Assembly: GCA_012511005.1 (NCBI GenBank)
Contig: JAAZGX010000192.1
Location: 1-7,026, forward strand
Origin: Clostridiales bacterium
Lineage (GTDB): Bacteria; Bacillota; Clostridia; Oscillospirales; Acutalibacteraceae
Length of the DNA: 7,026 nt
Direction: 5' to 3'
The notes under the pieces: generated by a model
What the model saw: the letters and a program-made list of their open reading frames with translations, nothing else
Told to the model about the DNA's origin: nothing
The model's database searches: none
In this document: positions 5,667 through 7,026 of the stretch, piece after piece
How the letters are laid out: each line of letters opens with the position of its first letter
Numbering within the stretch: position 1 is the stretch's first letter
Made by a program: the position numbers and the translations under genes

Positions 5667-6943
5667 ACGGTTTGCTCCCTTTTATTTCTCTTTTGGCTTG
5701 TATTCGATTTTGATTTTGCGCTGACCTTCCCTATTTTTGAAAATCTTGAAACAGACAGTATTACACCCATTTCCGCCAAAAGGATTAAAAGCGATGTACC
5801 GCCGGAGCTGAAAAAGGGAAGCCCTATACCGGTATTGGGAATTGTATCTGTCACAACAGCTACATTTAGTATAACTTGAAGTCCCACTTGAAAAACCATA
5901 CCCATAGCAAGCAGCGCGCCAAACTTGTCTTTCGCGTATATGCCTATTGTTATGCCGCGCCACACTAATATGGCAAATAGAATTAATATGATTGTCGAGC
6001 CTATAAATCCAAGTTCCTCGCTTACTATTGCGAATATGAAGTCGTTTTGCGGCTCTGAAACATACAGATGCTTTTGCATTGAATTGCCGAGTCCCGTACC
6101 TAAAAGTCCTCCTGAGCCAATAGCGAAAAGCGACTGATTAATCTGCCACCGTGCGCCGAGCGGCTCATAATCCTTTTCAAGCCACGCCACAATCCTTTCA
6201 CCCGCGTATTCTTTTAACAAATCGGGTTTCATTATAAAAATTGCTATACCAAGTGCCGCCACCGCCACACCTAATATAAACCATGTCTTCTTAAACTCTC
6301 CAAGCCAAAGCATTATAACGCCGATAGCGAGCATAAGAATTGTTCCCGAAACATGGTCCTCAAGAAACACAAGTCCTGCAGTGAAAACAATAATGCCGCC
6401 GTAAAAGACGGTAGAGGCAAGTGAGGCGCTTATTTTAAGTCTGTCACCGGTTAGCGCCATAATGCTCTTAGCAAGCGGCGAGCTGCTTACTGCTTTCCCC
6501 GTTATTTTGTTATGGTCCTTATCCATACCCATAGCACAAAGCATAATTAGCATCATTTTAGCCACTTCCGACGGCTGAAAGGTGATGTCTACTATGGGGA
6601 TTAGTATCCACCTTTTAAACCCCGGTAAAACCTCGGGCAAAAACAATACTAATACAAGTAAAATTATTGATACTCCATAGCCGATAACAGCTACTGCTCT
6701 AAAATATTTATAATCTATCTTTGAAATAAAAAGCATTGCCGCTATGCCAAGGATTGCAAAAATAAGCTGCCTTGAAAAATAGTAGGTGCTGCTGTCCTCG
6801 TTATAAGAGGCATAGGTATAGCTTGCCGAAAAAAGCATAATAAGCCCAATTGTAAGAATAGTAAGCACGATAATGAAAAACGGAATATCCATTTCTCTGC
6901 TCGAAAAAAAGCGGCTTATTCCAGCCTTTTTCTTTTTTTGCAC
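5663..6943 (-). CDS. ftsW: Septal peptidoglycan polymerase FtsW (SEDS family)
   Basis: Polytopic SEDS glycosyltransferase that polymerises lipid II at the division septum with a class B PBP (FtsI). The 426-residue protein has a basic N terminus (1-18), about ten hydrophobic segments (first at 19-39, last at about 377-399) and a basic tail. Family motifs: FQPSEVAK (122-129), EDHVSGT (195-201, a clostridial-style version of the PDxGT motif), QSLFAIGSGGLLGTGLG (270-286), EPQNDFIFAIVSEELG (297-312) and TGIGLPFFSSGGTS (371-384). In the extracytoplasmic loop the usual DPxG motif reads EPLG, so Glu260 stands where the essential Asp is expected. The start is GTG at 6943 with GGAGG 7 nt upstream; the next codons contain an A7 run. 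RodA and SpoVE are close relatives; the cluster context and ATGA overlap with murG favour FtsW. Confidence 0.94.
   Translation of the reverse strand: MQKKKKAGISRFFSSREMDIPFFIIVLTILTIGLIMLFSASYTYASYNEDSSTYYFSRQLIFAILGIAAMLFISKIDYKYFRAVAVIGYGVSIILLVLVLFLPEVLPGFKRWILIPIVDITFQPSEVAKMMLIMLCAMGMDKDHNKITGKAVSSSPLAKSIMALTGDRLKISASLASTVFYGGIIVFTAGLVFLEDHVSGTILMLAIGVIMLWLGEFKKTWFILGVAVAALGIAIFIMKPDLLKEYAGERIVAWLEKDYEPLGARWQINQSLFAIGSGGLLGTGLGNSMQKHLYVSEPQNDFIFAIVSEELGFIGSTIILILFAILVWRGITIGIYAKDKFGALLAMGMVFQVGLQVILNVAVVTDTIPNTGIGLPFFSSGGTSLLILLAEMGVILSVSRFSKIGKVSAKSKSNTSQKRNKREQTV
5675..5680 (-). promoter_or_regulatory. murG ribosome binding site inside ftsW
   Basis: AGGGAG on the - strand, 8 nt before the murG ATG at 5666. 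It lies in the last codons of ftsW, consistent with coupled translation through the ATGA overlap. Confidence 0.75.
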
Positions 6944-6950
6944 AACAATA

Positions 6951-6955
6951 CCTCC
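6951..6955 (-). promoter_or_regulatory. ftsW ribosome binding site
   Basis: GGAGG on the - strand, 7 nt before the GTG at 6943-6941. It supports a GTG start for ftsW; no ATG in frame with a better site is visible upstream. Confidence 0.85.
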
Positions 6956-6986
6956 ATAATCATTTAAGCGTTAAGAGTAATAATCC

Positions 6987-7000
6987 CTAATAATTATTAG
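6987..7000. repeat. 14-bp perfect palindrome upstream of ftsW
   Basis: CTAATAATTATTAG is a perfect inverted repeat with no spacer, 44 bp before the ftsW start. A second, imperfect inverted repeat, TTAAGCGTTAA, lies at 6964-6974. The rest of the 83-bp leader holds no gene I can assign: two of the three - strand frames close within about 30 bp of the edge and the third closes by about 6973, so the end of an upstream gene may lie here but cannot be identified. The palindrome could be an operator or chance in AT-rich DNA. Confidence 0.45.
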
Positions 7001-7026
7001 CCGGCTCTGCCATAATATACTAATAA

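Noticed and set aside
1095..6943. CRISPR array, tRNA, insertion sequence or prophage pieces
   Set aside because: No repeated spacer units, cloverleaf-like segments, transposase motifs or terminal inverted repeats were seen; the region is filled by conserved cell-division genes.

Overview
The window is a stretch of low-to-moderate G+C Firmicute DNA (roughly 40% G+C by eye). It most resembles a Clostridia-class anaerobe, plausibly an Oscillospirales/Ruminococcaceae-type gut or fibre-degrading bacterium. This placement is inferred from the style of the FtsZ, MurG and FtsW sequences, from strong AGGAGG-type ribosome binding sites, and from a division/cell-wall cluster in the order ftsW-murG-murA-ftsQ-ftsZ. 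It was not tested by any database search.

Layout. Positions 3-1028 (+ strand) hold the C-terminal two thirds of a GH51 alpha-L-arabinofuranosidase that enters from the left edge. A short hairpin at 1051-1082, with T-rich tails on both strands, sits between this gene and the convergent ftsZ and probably terminates both. From 6943 down to 1095 (- strand) runs a five-gene segment of the dcw cluster, in transcription order: ftsW (SEDS glycosyltransferase), murG (lipid II synthase), murA (UDP-GlcNAc enolpyruvyl transferase), ftsQ/divIB (divisome scaffold) and ftsZ (tubulin-like division GTPase). ftsW and murG overlap by 4 bp (ATGA). murG and murA are separated by about 70 bp. murA and ftsQ overlap by 35 bp. 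ftsQ and ftsZ are separated by a 129-bp, very AT-rich gap holding two candidate promoters. The 83 bp upstream of ftsW hold no gene I can assign, only a 14-bp perfect palindrome and the ftsW ribosome binding site.

Function. MurA makes the first committed precursor of peptidoglycan and MurG the last cytoplasmic one (lipid II). FtsW polymerises lipid II at the septum, FtsQ/DivIB helps assemble the septal synthase, and FtsZ builds the ring that positions it. Compared with the Bacillus dcw cluster, murA occupies the place of murB, ftsA is missing between ftsQ and ftsZ, and the spoIIGA-sigE-sigG sporulation genes that often follow ftsZ in spore formers are replaced by a convergent sugar hydrolase gene.

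Nothing here amounts to a wholly new system; this is mostly core genome. The points most worth a second look are a Glu (E260) in FtsW where SEDS proteins usually carry their essential extracytoplasmic Asp, an A8 tract in the murA/ftsQ overlap where loss of one A would fuse the two reading frames, a 7-codon ORF straddling the murA start, the separate promoter set for ftsZ, and the absence of ftsA and sporulation genes.
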